DNA from: a virus | Virus record (IMG/VR): IMGVR_UViG_3300018049_000061 | Location: 1-36,438 of that record | Length of the DNA stretch: 36,438 nucleotides | Reading direction: 5' to 3' (one strand) | Shown here: piece by piece, positions 10,201 through 17,200 of the stretch | How positions within the stretch are numbered: the first letter of the stretch is position 1 | Layout: each line of letters starts with the position of its first letter | The notes under the pieces: model-generated | Seen by the model: the letters and a program-made list of their open reading frames with translations, nothing else | Databases searched by the model: none | Told to the model about the DNA's origin: nothing | Program-made: the position numbers and the translations under genes

Positions 10201-13200
10201 GGCTGCAGTATCTGGTCTTAGAGAGGCTACAAATATTCTGCCTCAAGAACAGCGTATTCCTACCAAGAGAGCGTTCGAACATCTGGCTGCAACCGCGGCC
10301 TCTATCGTTCAAGAAGTTGCAGTAACACCTACCACAGGTAATGCTCAAGTACAGGACGTATCTGGTACAGCCGCAGATGCTGCTACAGGTACAGCAGTGG
10401 CAAACCTGTTTAATATTATTTCTGGTGTTGTCGATGATAATGATCTCGACAATCTGACCACTACCGAAGTCAAGCCACTTGCTGATCCTAATAGAACAGT
10501 TGCTCGTCAGCAGATCCAAATGAACAAAGAGTTCATTATTGATGAGGTTGTTGCTTATCTCAACGATGAGTTCTTCACCTTTGACGGTGAGAAATGTAAG
10601 AGAGATTTGGGCCTGATCATAGATGCAGTAAGACGAGACGTACTGACTGGTTCTGATTTCAATTCAAACTTTAACGGTCAGGCTTATAGGTCTGGAACTG
10701 TAGGTTCGAATTTGGTCATTGATGAACAGCTCACAGAAACCGTTTCTGCTATCAGATATGCAAAAGACCTTTGCGTGAATTCGATCGTCGATCCTGCTAC
10801 GGCAACAATTGCTGCAGCAAGATTCGACAAGATTATCGATATCATGGGTAATGGTACTGCATATTCTAACGTAATTGAATACGGTTTTGATTCTGTCACG
10901 GCTGAAAGAATTAATGCAAGATCACAGTTACAGCTCAATAGAGCGTTCATCCAGGCAGAAATAACTGCATGGATTGCACTGAATTACGGATCACTCACAT
11001 ATGATGTTGCTAAGTGTGAAAGAGACGTTGGCTATCTGGTAGATTCTGTGTCTTGGGATATTCAACACGGTGGTAATACAGCTTCGAGAAATAATGCAAC
11101 ACTGTATTTTGAGAATGCTGTAAGCACTCTACCTGAAGATCAACGTGCTCCTACTGCAGCCGCATTTGTTCACCTTGCTGCAGTTGCTAGATTAATTGCT
11201 AATGGTGATCCTGTCACACCTACAACTGGTAATGCCCAGACACAGAATACTGCTTCTGGTAACTCCGGTGGACCAATTGCAAGTGTTGTAGAGTCTCTAT
11301 TCACAATTGTCGCAAATGCAATTCAGCAAAATGGAATCGACGGATTACCTGCTCTTGAAGAGCCTATTGTAACTGCTTATAATCCAGAATTGCAAGCCGC
11401 ATATAATTCTATGGGCACAGCAAAGATAACTGCCCAAGACGGCGTATTGCAACACCTTTCTACTTACTTCAATACTCTTTACTACAATGAAGATAAGTGC
11501 AGAAGAGATACCGGCTACATTATCGATGCCGTATCACACGATATTCAATACGGTGGTAATGCTGCTACTGTAAATGCTGCTCACAACTACTTCCAAAATG
11601 CTGTAAGTACATTGCCTCTCAATCAGAGAGAACCTACCAGAAAGGCATTCTTACGCTTGGGTATGGTGATGAATCATATTACCCGCGAGATGGAAGTAAC
11701 ACCGACTGTTGGAAACACACAGACTCAATTCTATAACCATGTTGCTGCAAATCCTGCAACAGGCATGTTGGTTGAAGATCTGGTTAAGATTGTTGCTAAT
11801 TCGGTTGATGATGCAACTCCGGCAACTACAGCAATTCCTGCAATTGTTGAACCTTCTCAGACATGGGTTTCTGGCAATTACACCAGTGCTGTAGATGTGA
11901 TAGAGAGTTCTTCTAAGACATGGGCAGACGGTGTGATCAGTCACATTAGTACCACTTACAACGGATTGAGCTTCCCACGAGGTAAGTGCAGAAGAGATGT
12001 TGGATATCTTGTTGATGCCGTTTCTCACGATGTTCAATACGGTGGAAACTATGCTAGTAGAATTGCGGCAGGAATTTATTTTGAGAATGGAATTTCTGTA
12101 CTCCCAGCAGACACTAGAGTACAAACCGCTGACATTTATAATTTCCTAGGTGTTCTATTGGCTGGTGTTGTGCAAGAGACTGATGTTTCTAATACTACAC
12201 TAACAGATACAGCACAAGATACAAGTGGTACTCCTGCTACTCTAACCGAAGGTACAAGAGTTGCAGAGTTGATATCGATAGTAGAAACCGTAATTAGAGA
12301 TGACGATTTAGATGCTCTGCCAATTATGGAAGAGCCAGATACATCTTGGGTTGCGGCAGATCTCATTGCAACAGCAGAGATGATCGATGACAATACCGAA
12401 GAGCTGTCAATTGATCTGGTCGAATTCTTAAGAAGAGAATTTGATGTTCTGGATTACAACCGAGATAAGTGTCGACGAGACACTGGATATCTACTTGATG
12501 CATTTAGCTATGATCTGAACTATGGAGGTAATACTGCATCTCGCTGGAATGCTGACTTCTACTTCTGGAATCAGATTTACAGAATCCCAGAAGATCAGAG
12601 AGTACCTACTGCTAGATCTTATCAGCAACTCGGTCGAATCTGTAAAGATGTTGTCCTTGGTAAATACCCAGGTCAGGTCGTCAAGAGTGGAACTGGAACC
12701 GAGGTAGAATCTAAAAAGGTTCAGGACCTTGCAAACATCTTCTACCTGACTCAAATAAATAACGATACAACATATCTACCCGTAAAAGAAGAGCCAGATT
12801 ATAGCTGGATTCCAGATATTGTATCTGATGTGTCATCGATTCTGGAGTTTAATAAGATTGATCTAGCTTTCGATACAGTAAGATATGTAAATGCGACATA
12901 TAAATACATTGATATTAATCTCACACGTAGAGATGGTTTGAATTTGTTGAAGGCCATTGAGCAAGACTTTAAGACGCTCAACCCACAGGGGCCACCTGCT
13001 TCAGATGATTACCTAGAGAACGGAGATAGACAAAGAACCAGAGCATATACAGCTGCATTGTTTGATTTCAATGGTAATCAGGCATTCCCTGTATTCAATG
13101 CTACAACACCTGGTTTGAGGTATCAAAGTTCTGTACAAAGAAGTGCTGGTGATGCAACTGATGTTGATGGTGCAATCCCTCTGGCAGACCGCAAACCATA

Positions 13201-13747
13201 TTATGCATATATTGTGGCAACAGACTTGAATACAAGTTTCTACGCTGGAGATATATACTATTGGGATGGAACACAATGGATATTTGATGGGCCAAACAAT
13301 ACCGATCTACTAGATGCCTTTACTGGTGCTTGGGAGAGAATGAGAGATTATCTAGTTACTCTTTCACCAGATGCAGATCACACTGCAATGATTAATGGCT
13401 TGATCGATGATTGTTTGATCGATAACGTACTAAGACCAGAAACATTGACATTCGGGTCTCTAGTTGAATCGATTGCTCACCAGTTTAACGGTGCCTCTGC
13501 TGGTGTAAACAGAAACGCACTTCCATTGAACTTCCGAAACCTTGGTCTGCCAATCTCGGCACTGGCCTCGGTTCTCTCAGAAGATGGAGGACGTGTGAGA
13601 TGGTCTGGTGCTGATGAATTGAATAACCAGTACTTTGCAAGGGCTTTGAGAATCAACGGTAGAACAGGAAGAATTGAAGGTAGACCATTTACCTCATCGG
13701 TAAGAAAACTTGCAAGAAGAGCTTCTAACAGCAGAGCTTCAGTATAA
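4259..13747 (+). CDS. giant modular tail-fibre/adhesin protein (3162 aa)
   Basis: Layout by residue. 1-70: N-terminal head, probably the virion attachment end. 71-341: pentapeptide repeats. About 390-745: a pectate-lyase-like right-handed beta-helix opening with IYVDAAKGDDDNPGT and PIRTLERA. About 750-2900: modules around the motif Y(D/N)xxKCxRD, with Cys at 794, 933, 1173, 1619, 1758, 1917, 2113, 2253, 2414, 2577 and 2738, and a degenerate twelfth copy with Thr2889. Four YTPTDATYD...HTFVSA beta modules are inserted at 1023-1577. About 2900-3162: a C-terminal domain ending in an Arg-rich tail (RPFTSSVRKLARRASNSR). There is no signal peptide or membrane segment. KCRRDTGYI(V/I)DA modules occur in fibres of marine T4-like phages, so an elongated, probably trimeric host-recognition fibre is expected. 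A weak ribosome site (AAAAAGGG at 4241-4248) lies 10 bases before the ATG. An in-frame TAA directly upstream fixes the start. Confidence 0.85.
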   Translation: MSKISELGPITGANTRSEDLFVIVNLVQGDDGTKNITRKELVEALQYEIFSRIRITGESITTTFISNSDLDNVRIDNSTMEDSDISRSDFNNGTLRNSSGDNLVIINSQFNDGTADNIVITNSQFNQGDMEDVDGDNVRLINSTIDDSAISDSTANNISITDSTFNNGALSNSTANNLAITASTFDNGELTNSTGDNLDITNSNFENGTIANTQIETSVFQNGVVRDSDLINVDITDSTFDNGDLTNSSGDNLTIVNSDFSDGTGNNNVFTNTTVDRSLITNSEIANTSFTGTMDGVVATNMTITSSTADGFSQKNSTFEDGGIDRSTFENGVIDKSKLVDFDMEINDEFEPHIDENSWFALKNEKTGEVERITYAQFFSEISKTTESDLKIYVDAAKGDDDNPGTVLQPIRTLERASELAKEKAGGSFDRNAINNAIHITVGPGTYYTKGNIALPDDCAMTSTAGQYATVIEALPGYEQNNAILVGSGNYVQGFAFQNWKIDNFDFPEGGFACAYRPGAKLLRSPYIRDSSQLSNFLREDVEPPLQPFNTKGNVLDLGREFILEVGHTGAFLQDDEITFSSGAKGYISWDDTNDADAGLTPDLATNRKIFVRNLKNNKGFAVGDTVRSESGGLGVIQEIGIDNFPNPLVGRGGGCMLADRRVLDPDSLYTYVLCFGFTPRSQNGMGYVARDGAGVNGIGSLSIFVRVAFYALNGGQMTLNNSGTQFGDISMRAKGSTKIFAPKDTTANMLGNSAFADVITDNEDLIIQDMVEYLTANTASGGLGYTGYDAAKCERDSKIIIDGLGYDMSLDTNYWGRLAGITYRSPISSKVVGEQLEATLGANRYLQDRINDVFQGSNTEIFTRANTSWNELYNVVEYGEENMNPIIFADTGNSARTSAREIIQDNRSFIQDELLDWIDDNDQFYAYDSVKCRRDTTEYILPAVKYDMLLDTNYNSVRAGGAYYMKSAEKVVGQQRNETIAAYKRLKEQTNELIDANSFIGTTRVDEGFDEIIAALDNRGTLYTPTDATYDPDTGLMVATIGAHTLTVGRKILIGEGGITFSCGTDGNVTQISHPRPTDPAFNSPLEILAVTATTITVDVGTSFYKGVHTFVSALDNSIIELGSEITFSDDAAIPADRRNARKQLQANRGFLQDMVIGYIDNNYFLYDSEKCERDMTQYILPAVERDVITGSNFNARQTGIAYRAGTMGAETVVRQQLPETVGAIEHLKGLTTAGVNDPAASHRAEESFNQIIDIVNSNGKTYTPTSGTTYDPDTGQMILEIGSHDLQEGQSIIIADESVTFTCALDSNVTQHSYPQKGHPAYRTPVTINKVTATTISVNVGGYENGTVHTFVSATADCIKAGSYISTYTPSDAQYDPTNGVMVAVIGKHNLVKGDYIQFKPLSITFECNGDQITHPRPTDPFYNKQIKVDAVTATSITMNVGDAGGYTGAHTFVSAEVGAIEADPIIWTDPATYLDYYTPTDATYDPSTGISTVTLPGHDIEIGDYVEFAPYSFTFTCADDGNATEHSYPRKGDSNYRETMEVTNVAGDVITVNVGGTGGGGLHTFVSASDAAVAKTTYNSQGQRAREQLQANRTFLQEEVMAFLDTQYFVFDGDKCSRDTGYILEAVRRDVSTGSNYNSVYAGLAYRAGTTSGDYVISDQLPQTVAAIGYLKDEIASRVTGSELTAANAGFDEIIDILSNGTGNADTLNFGTATVGITGQNGRLHLQANKTFLQEEAIAYIAQEFPGFVYDQAKCRRDIGYLVDAISFDISHGSNTSAINFARLYFDKGISTLPENQKAKTAEVYEHLANVASNIVQAIGVTPTTGNAQSQDIANADAGIEIAKRTYDLMDLTAKVIREDTLDWLPTAIEPGYNTVAQMTASNTIDGITESLQGGVIKYLREFHNGLPYNKEKCYRDVGLITDAISKDIEYGGNASTIEAAKYYFTVDERLASSYEELRTKNVLSIPVTGQFSVLDDLAAVSGLREATNILPQEQRIPTKRAFEHLAATAASIVQEVAVTPTTGNAQVQDVSGTAADAATGTAVANLFNIISGVVDDNDLDNLTTTEVKPLADPNRTVARQQIQMNKEFIIDEVVAYLNDEFFTFDGEKCKRDLGLIIDAVRRDVLTGSDFNSNFNGQAYRSGTVGSNLVIDEQLTETVSAIRYAKDLCVNSIVDPATATIAAARFDKIIDIMGNGTAYSNVIEYGFDSVTAERINARSQLQLNRAFIQAEITAWIALNYGSLTYDVAKCERDVGYLVDSVSWDIQHGGNTASRNNATLYFENAVSTLPEDQRAPTAAAFVHLAAVARLIANGDPVTPTTGNAQTQNTASGNSGGPIASVVESLFTIVANAIQQNGIDGLPALEEPIVTAYNPELQAAYNSMGTAKITAQDGVLQHLSTYFNTLYYNEDKCRRDTGYIIDAVSHDIQYGGNAATVNAAHNYFQNAVSTLPLNQREPTRKAFLRLGMVMNHITREMEVTPTVGNTQTQFYNHVAANPATGMLVEDLVKIVANSVDDATPATTAIPAIVEPSQTWVSGNYTSAVDVIESSSKTWADGVISHISTTYNGLSFPRGKCRRDVGYLVDAVSHDVQYGGNYASRIAAGIYFENGISVLPADTRVQTADIYNFLGVLLAGVVQETDVSNTTLTDTAQDTSGTPATLTEGTRVAELISIVETVIRDDDLDALPIMEEPDTSWVAADLIATAEMIDDNTEELSIDLVEFLRREFDVLDYNRDKCRRDTGYLLDAFSYDLNYGGNTASRWNADFYFWNQIYRIPEDQRVPTARSYQQLGRICKDVVLGKYPGQVVKSGTGTEVESKKVQDLANIFYLTQINNDTTYLPVKEEPDYSWIPDIVSDVSSILEFNKIDLAFDTVRYVNATYKYIDINLTRRDGLNLLKAIEQDFKTLNPQGPPASDDYLENGDRQRTRAYTAALFDFNGNQAFPVFNATTPGLRYQSSVQRSAGDATDVDGAIPLADRKPYYAYIVATDLNTSFYAGDIYYWDGTQWIFDGPNNTDLLDAFTGAWERMRDYLVTLSPDADHTAMINGLIDDCLIDNVLRPETLTFGSLVESIAHQFNGASAGVNRNALPLNFRNLGLPISALASVLSEDGGRVRWSGADELNNQYFARALRINGRTGRIEGRPFTSSVRKLARRASNSRASV
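4469..5281 (+). repeat. pentapeptide-repeat array (about 54 units)
   Basis: Residues 71-341 of the giant fibre read in an unbroken five-residue register with a large hydrophobic residue at one position, for example STFNN GALSN STANN LAITA STFDN. Higher-order 20-residue units (STFDNGELTNSTGDNLDITN-like) recur, which equals four pentapeptides, one turn of a quadrilateral beta-helix. At the DNA level the units are diverged but still visible as recurring 'aatggt...aattct' blocks of about 60 bases. Confidence 0.75.
7325..8988 (+). repeat. four YTPTDATYD beta modules inserted among KCxRD modules
   Basis: Copies lie at about 7325-7621, 8045-8341, 8363-8648 and 8695-8988. Each runs from (Y/T)YTP(T/S)DAxYDPxTG, through a hydrophobic HxLxxGxxIxF strand pair, ITFxC, HSYPRxxDPxY and AVTATTITVNVG, to HTFVSA. 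Each copy has exactly one cysteine, in the TFxC strand. The first copy is single; the last three are in tandem. Confidence 0.8.
12899..12906 (+). promoter_or_regulatory. possible internal late promoter (exact TATAAATA inside giant fibre gene)
   Basis: An exact copy of the T4 late consensus occurs on the coding strand, 857 bases before the 156-residue gene's ATG. It is encoded by the codons for ATYKYI, so it may be coincidental. It could boost expression of the downstream structural genes, which otherwise depend on a transcript that starts some 9.5 kb upstream. Confidence 0.25.
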
Positions 13748-13762
13748 AGGATAGAGAAATAA

Positions 13763-14233
13763 ATGTCATATACAACTAAAATAGATCCAGTAGACGGTAC
13801 TACGATTATCGTTACTACCCAGGCTCCGGATGCACTACCAATTGGAAAGACCCTGGAGTTGAGTACAGAATGGCAGGTACTTATTGATGTTCCAAAATTT
13901 GAAGTTCCTGAGCTTGTATTCGGTGGTTCTACCACTATCGAACCTGGAATTGGTGAGGTAATTTCTCCTCTCATTGTTGCAAATAAAACAAGTAATACTG
14001 TTGCAATTGATGTGAGAACGCACCGATTCATAGAGCCGGTGCCAGGCCAAGGAAATGAATTTTATCTTATTAGAAACCTTAGGATACCTGCTTATGATAC
14101 CATACCAATTCCGCTTAATGGACAGTTTTTTGCTACAGGTGACACATTAGAGGCCAAGGCCAGTGCAAACTTAGCAATTGACTCAACTATATCATATACC
14201 TTAGGACAAGCGGAAGAGTACGATGTCGACTAG
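13763..14233 (+). CDS. 156-aa virion structural protein of marine T4-like type
   Basis: A small beta-rich protein without signal or membrane segment. The middle and end carry a pattern seen in small structural proteins of tailed phages: PLIVANKTSNTVAIDVRTHR, then FYLIRNLRIPAYDTIPIPLN, then GDTLEAKASANLAIDSTISY. This suggests a compact beta-sandwich with strands separated by short loops. The ribosome site is AAGGA at 13747-13751 with GAG nearer the ATG. Its last 11 bases overlap the start of the collagen-like fibre gene, so the two are likely translationally coupled. It may be an adaptor or collar that binds one of the flanking fibres; that is inference from position only. Exact homology not determined. 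Confidence 0.7.
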   Translation: MSYTTKIDPVDGTTIIVTTQAPDALPIGKTLELSTEWQVLIDVPKFEVPELVFGGSTTIEPGIGEVISPLIVANKTSNTVAIDVRTHRFIEPVPGQGNEFYLIRNLRIPAYDTIPIPLNGQFFATGDTLEAKASANLAIDSTISYTLGQAEEYDVD

Positions 14234-17200
14234 ATTTAGATCCATTGGCTCCAAGACCATTACTCTTGGGCAGGGAATACCACAACAGTTTCCCATTCAA
14301 TTAGATCCAGCCCCATTTGAGGGTGCCATTGTTTATGCAGATAATGGTACAATTAAACTCTCGAATGGTACGGCGTGGGTTGATGTTGGAGCAGGGCCTC
14401 AAGGTGTCCAAGGTTTTACAGGTACCCAAGGTGTCCAAGGTATCCAAGGTGAGTATGGGCCAGGATTTACAATCATCGGTTCGGTACCAGATGTAGACGC
14501 AGGTGGTGATCCACAAGCAACTTTAAATGCAGCATTCCCCAGTCCAAATATAGGTGAAGGTGTCATCGATGATACCGACGACGAGCTTTGGATTTGGGAT
14601 GGTACCAATTGGATTAATATCGGTTCATTCCGTGGTGTTCAAGGTCTTCAAGGCACTCAGGGTGTTCAAGGTCTTCAAGGCACACTCGGAGAAAAAGGTA
14701 TTCAAGGTACCCGTGGTTATAGAGGACCACAGGGAACCCAAGGTACTCAAGGTTTCCAAGGTGTTCAAGGCTTCCAAGGCAATCAGGGCATACAAGGTGT
14801 CCAAGGGCCTCAGGCCTCACAGGGTACCCAAGGTATTCAAGGTAATCAAGGACTTCAGGGTCTTCAAGGTGTTCAAGGACCGCAAGCTTCACAAGGAACT
14901 CAAGGCTTCCAAGGCAATCAAGGGATGCAGGGTTTCAACGGTGATGATGCTGGATCGGTATATGAATATCGACTACTAAATTCTAATATTGAGGCTGACC
15001 CAGGTAGTGGTCAGATGATTTGGAATTTACCTAGCAACCCAACCGATACTTTCTCCACAACTACAAGAATTTGGATTGACGATGAAGCCTTCTATGGCGT
15101 AAACATGGAAGGAATTTATTCGGCAATCGCAGCAGCAGACTCTGTTAATAAAGCCTACATGAAGGTAACAAAGCGTGGGCAACCAGATGATTATGTTGTA
15201 TTTACTATTCAGGCAATTTCTGATAGTACCGGTTACTGGCAATTAGATGTAACATTTATAGCCGGTAATGCAATCAGAGAGAATTTCGTTGAAGAAACAT
15301 CACCTGGTGTTTTTACTTCTTATCCTCTACTCGTAGATTTTTCTATCAGTGGTGATAAGGGAATTCAAGGTGATCAAGGCACCCAAGGTTTCCAAGGACT
15401 ACAAGGACCTCAAGGTCCACAAGGAATGCAGGGAACACAAGGTGTTCAAGGTGTCCAAGGCCCACAAGGGCTTACCGGTAATCAAGGTACCGTTGGTGCT
15501 TACGGCGGTGTAACATTTAGATACGAGTATAATGCTCTCGATGTAACTAATACAGACCCCACACCCGGATTCTTAAAGGGTGATAATGCAATATTAGGTA
15601 ATGCTACTGAATTATACATTGACGTCACTGATGCTGATGGTGTTACCATTAGTGCAATGCTTGCAGATTTCTATGCGTCTTCAAATCCAAATAGTAAGGG
15701 CTATTTGAAACTGGCAGATGCATCCAACGTCTATAATTATGCTCTCTTTGAGGTGACAGGTGGTAACCTTGTAGGTACTGCTGGAACTGGATATCACGCA
15801 GTAGCAGTAAATAGTCTTGTTACAGGTCAAACCTATTCTAACGGTACAGATTTCCGAATCTCATTTATAAGAACTGGTGATCAAGGCATACAGGGCAATC
15901 AAGGTACTCAGGGTATTCAAGGTTTCCAAGGTTCACAGGGTACTCAAGGCTTCCAAGGATCTCAAGGGACTCAGGGTATCCAAGGTGTTCAAGGACCACA
16001 AGGTCTTCAAGGTACTCAAGGTTTCCAAGGAACACAAGGCACACAGGGCATTCAAGGATTACAGGGTGTACAAGGTTCCGTTGGTGATTTCGGTGGCCTT
16101 ACATTTGATTATACATTCGATTCTGCGACCACTGATGCAGATCCTGGTCAAGGTAATTTAAGGTTTGATAATGCTGCATTTGATTCAGCAACTAAAATGT
16201 ATATCGATGACCTCGATGATGCAGCTAATGATCTTTCTCCACTCTTCACGGAACTTGACATTAATGCAAGTGGTGTAAAAGGCCTGTTTAGAATTATTAA
16301 TGCAGCCGATGTTACCGAGTTTGCTACATTCAATTATACAGAAATCACAGATTCTACCGGTTATCATACCTTTGATGTAGCCCACATTGCTGGTGTAACC
16401 TCGTTCACAAATGGCGCAGATATTAGAATTACATTTGTTCGAACTGGAGACCCAGGCCCTCAGGGTGCTCAAGGTTCTCAAGGACCTCAGGGTACCCAAG
16501 GTTTCCAAGGTGTTCAAGGGCTACAAGGTATCCAAGGCACACAGGGCATCCAAGGCACACAGGGCATCCAAGGTATGCAAGGTACCGTAGGAGATCACGG
16601 TGGACTTTCTTGGAATTATCTCTTTGATTCAAATACAAGTTCTGGATCGGCCCCAGTTGCAAATAGCTGGAAGATTGATAACTCCAATATAACGCTTGCA
16701 ACGAAGCTTGTCATCGATGATATTCCAGATGATGCATACAGCAACGAATTAGATGACTTCTTTACCTATCTTGGTGCAATACCCGGTTCTCCAAAGGGTC
16801 ATATTCTTATTGAGAGCACAGCGGATAACGATGGACCTGCAGGTCATCACTTTGTTGTCTACGAGTTTACTGCATTTAACTGGGATAGTGCATCTGAATT
16901 ATACGGTATCTTTGATGTAAACTACATTGCATCAGGAGCTGTAACAAGTAATAACTGGAATAACGTAGAGTCCGATCACGGCCCAGATACACTGGTTCAC
17001 TTTATTCCGGCTGGACCACAAGGTACTCAGGGACCACAAGGTACTCAAGGATTTACTGGTATTCAAGGTGGTGCAGGTGCCTCCGGTGGTGTAACATTCG
17101 AATATGAGTTCGATACAGATACTGGCACTTCTCTCTTAGGTGCACCTGGATTATTGAAGTTCAACAATGCTTCTCTATCTTCAGCCACTGAAATGAGAAT

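Larger units (their letters stand above)
6590..12950 (+). repeat. array of eleven KCxRD fibre modules plus one degenerate copy
   Basis: Each module contains an alpha-helical-looking stretch with (Y/F)DxxKCxRD, then G(Y/L)(I/L)(V/I)DAVxxD. After that it takes one of two forms: a GSNYNSVxAGxAYRAG form (copies 3, 4, 7; copies 1 and 2 similar), or a YGGNxAxxxAAxxYF...STLPxxQRxPTxxAF form (copies 5, 6, 8-11). Cys-to-Cys spacings are 139, 240, 446, 139, 159, 196, 140, 161, 163 and 161 residues; the degenerate copy follows 151 later. The two forms alternate in short blocks, suggesting duplication followed by exchange. Confidence 0.8.

Noticed and set aside
9938-10519. 193-residue reverse-strand frame under the giant fibre gene (also 13477-14031)
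   Set aside because: Antisense to a long, well-supported repeat protein; no promoter or ribosome site and no recognisable family.
14554-14979. Forward off-frame ORFs in the collagen region (also 17962-18264 and 18715-19176), rich in KVFKV
   Set aside because: The runs of Lys-Val-Phe/Leu come from reading ggt-nnn-caa units one base out of register; the main frame is clearly the protein.
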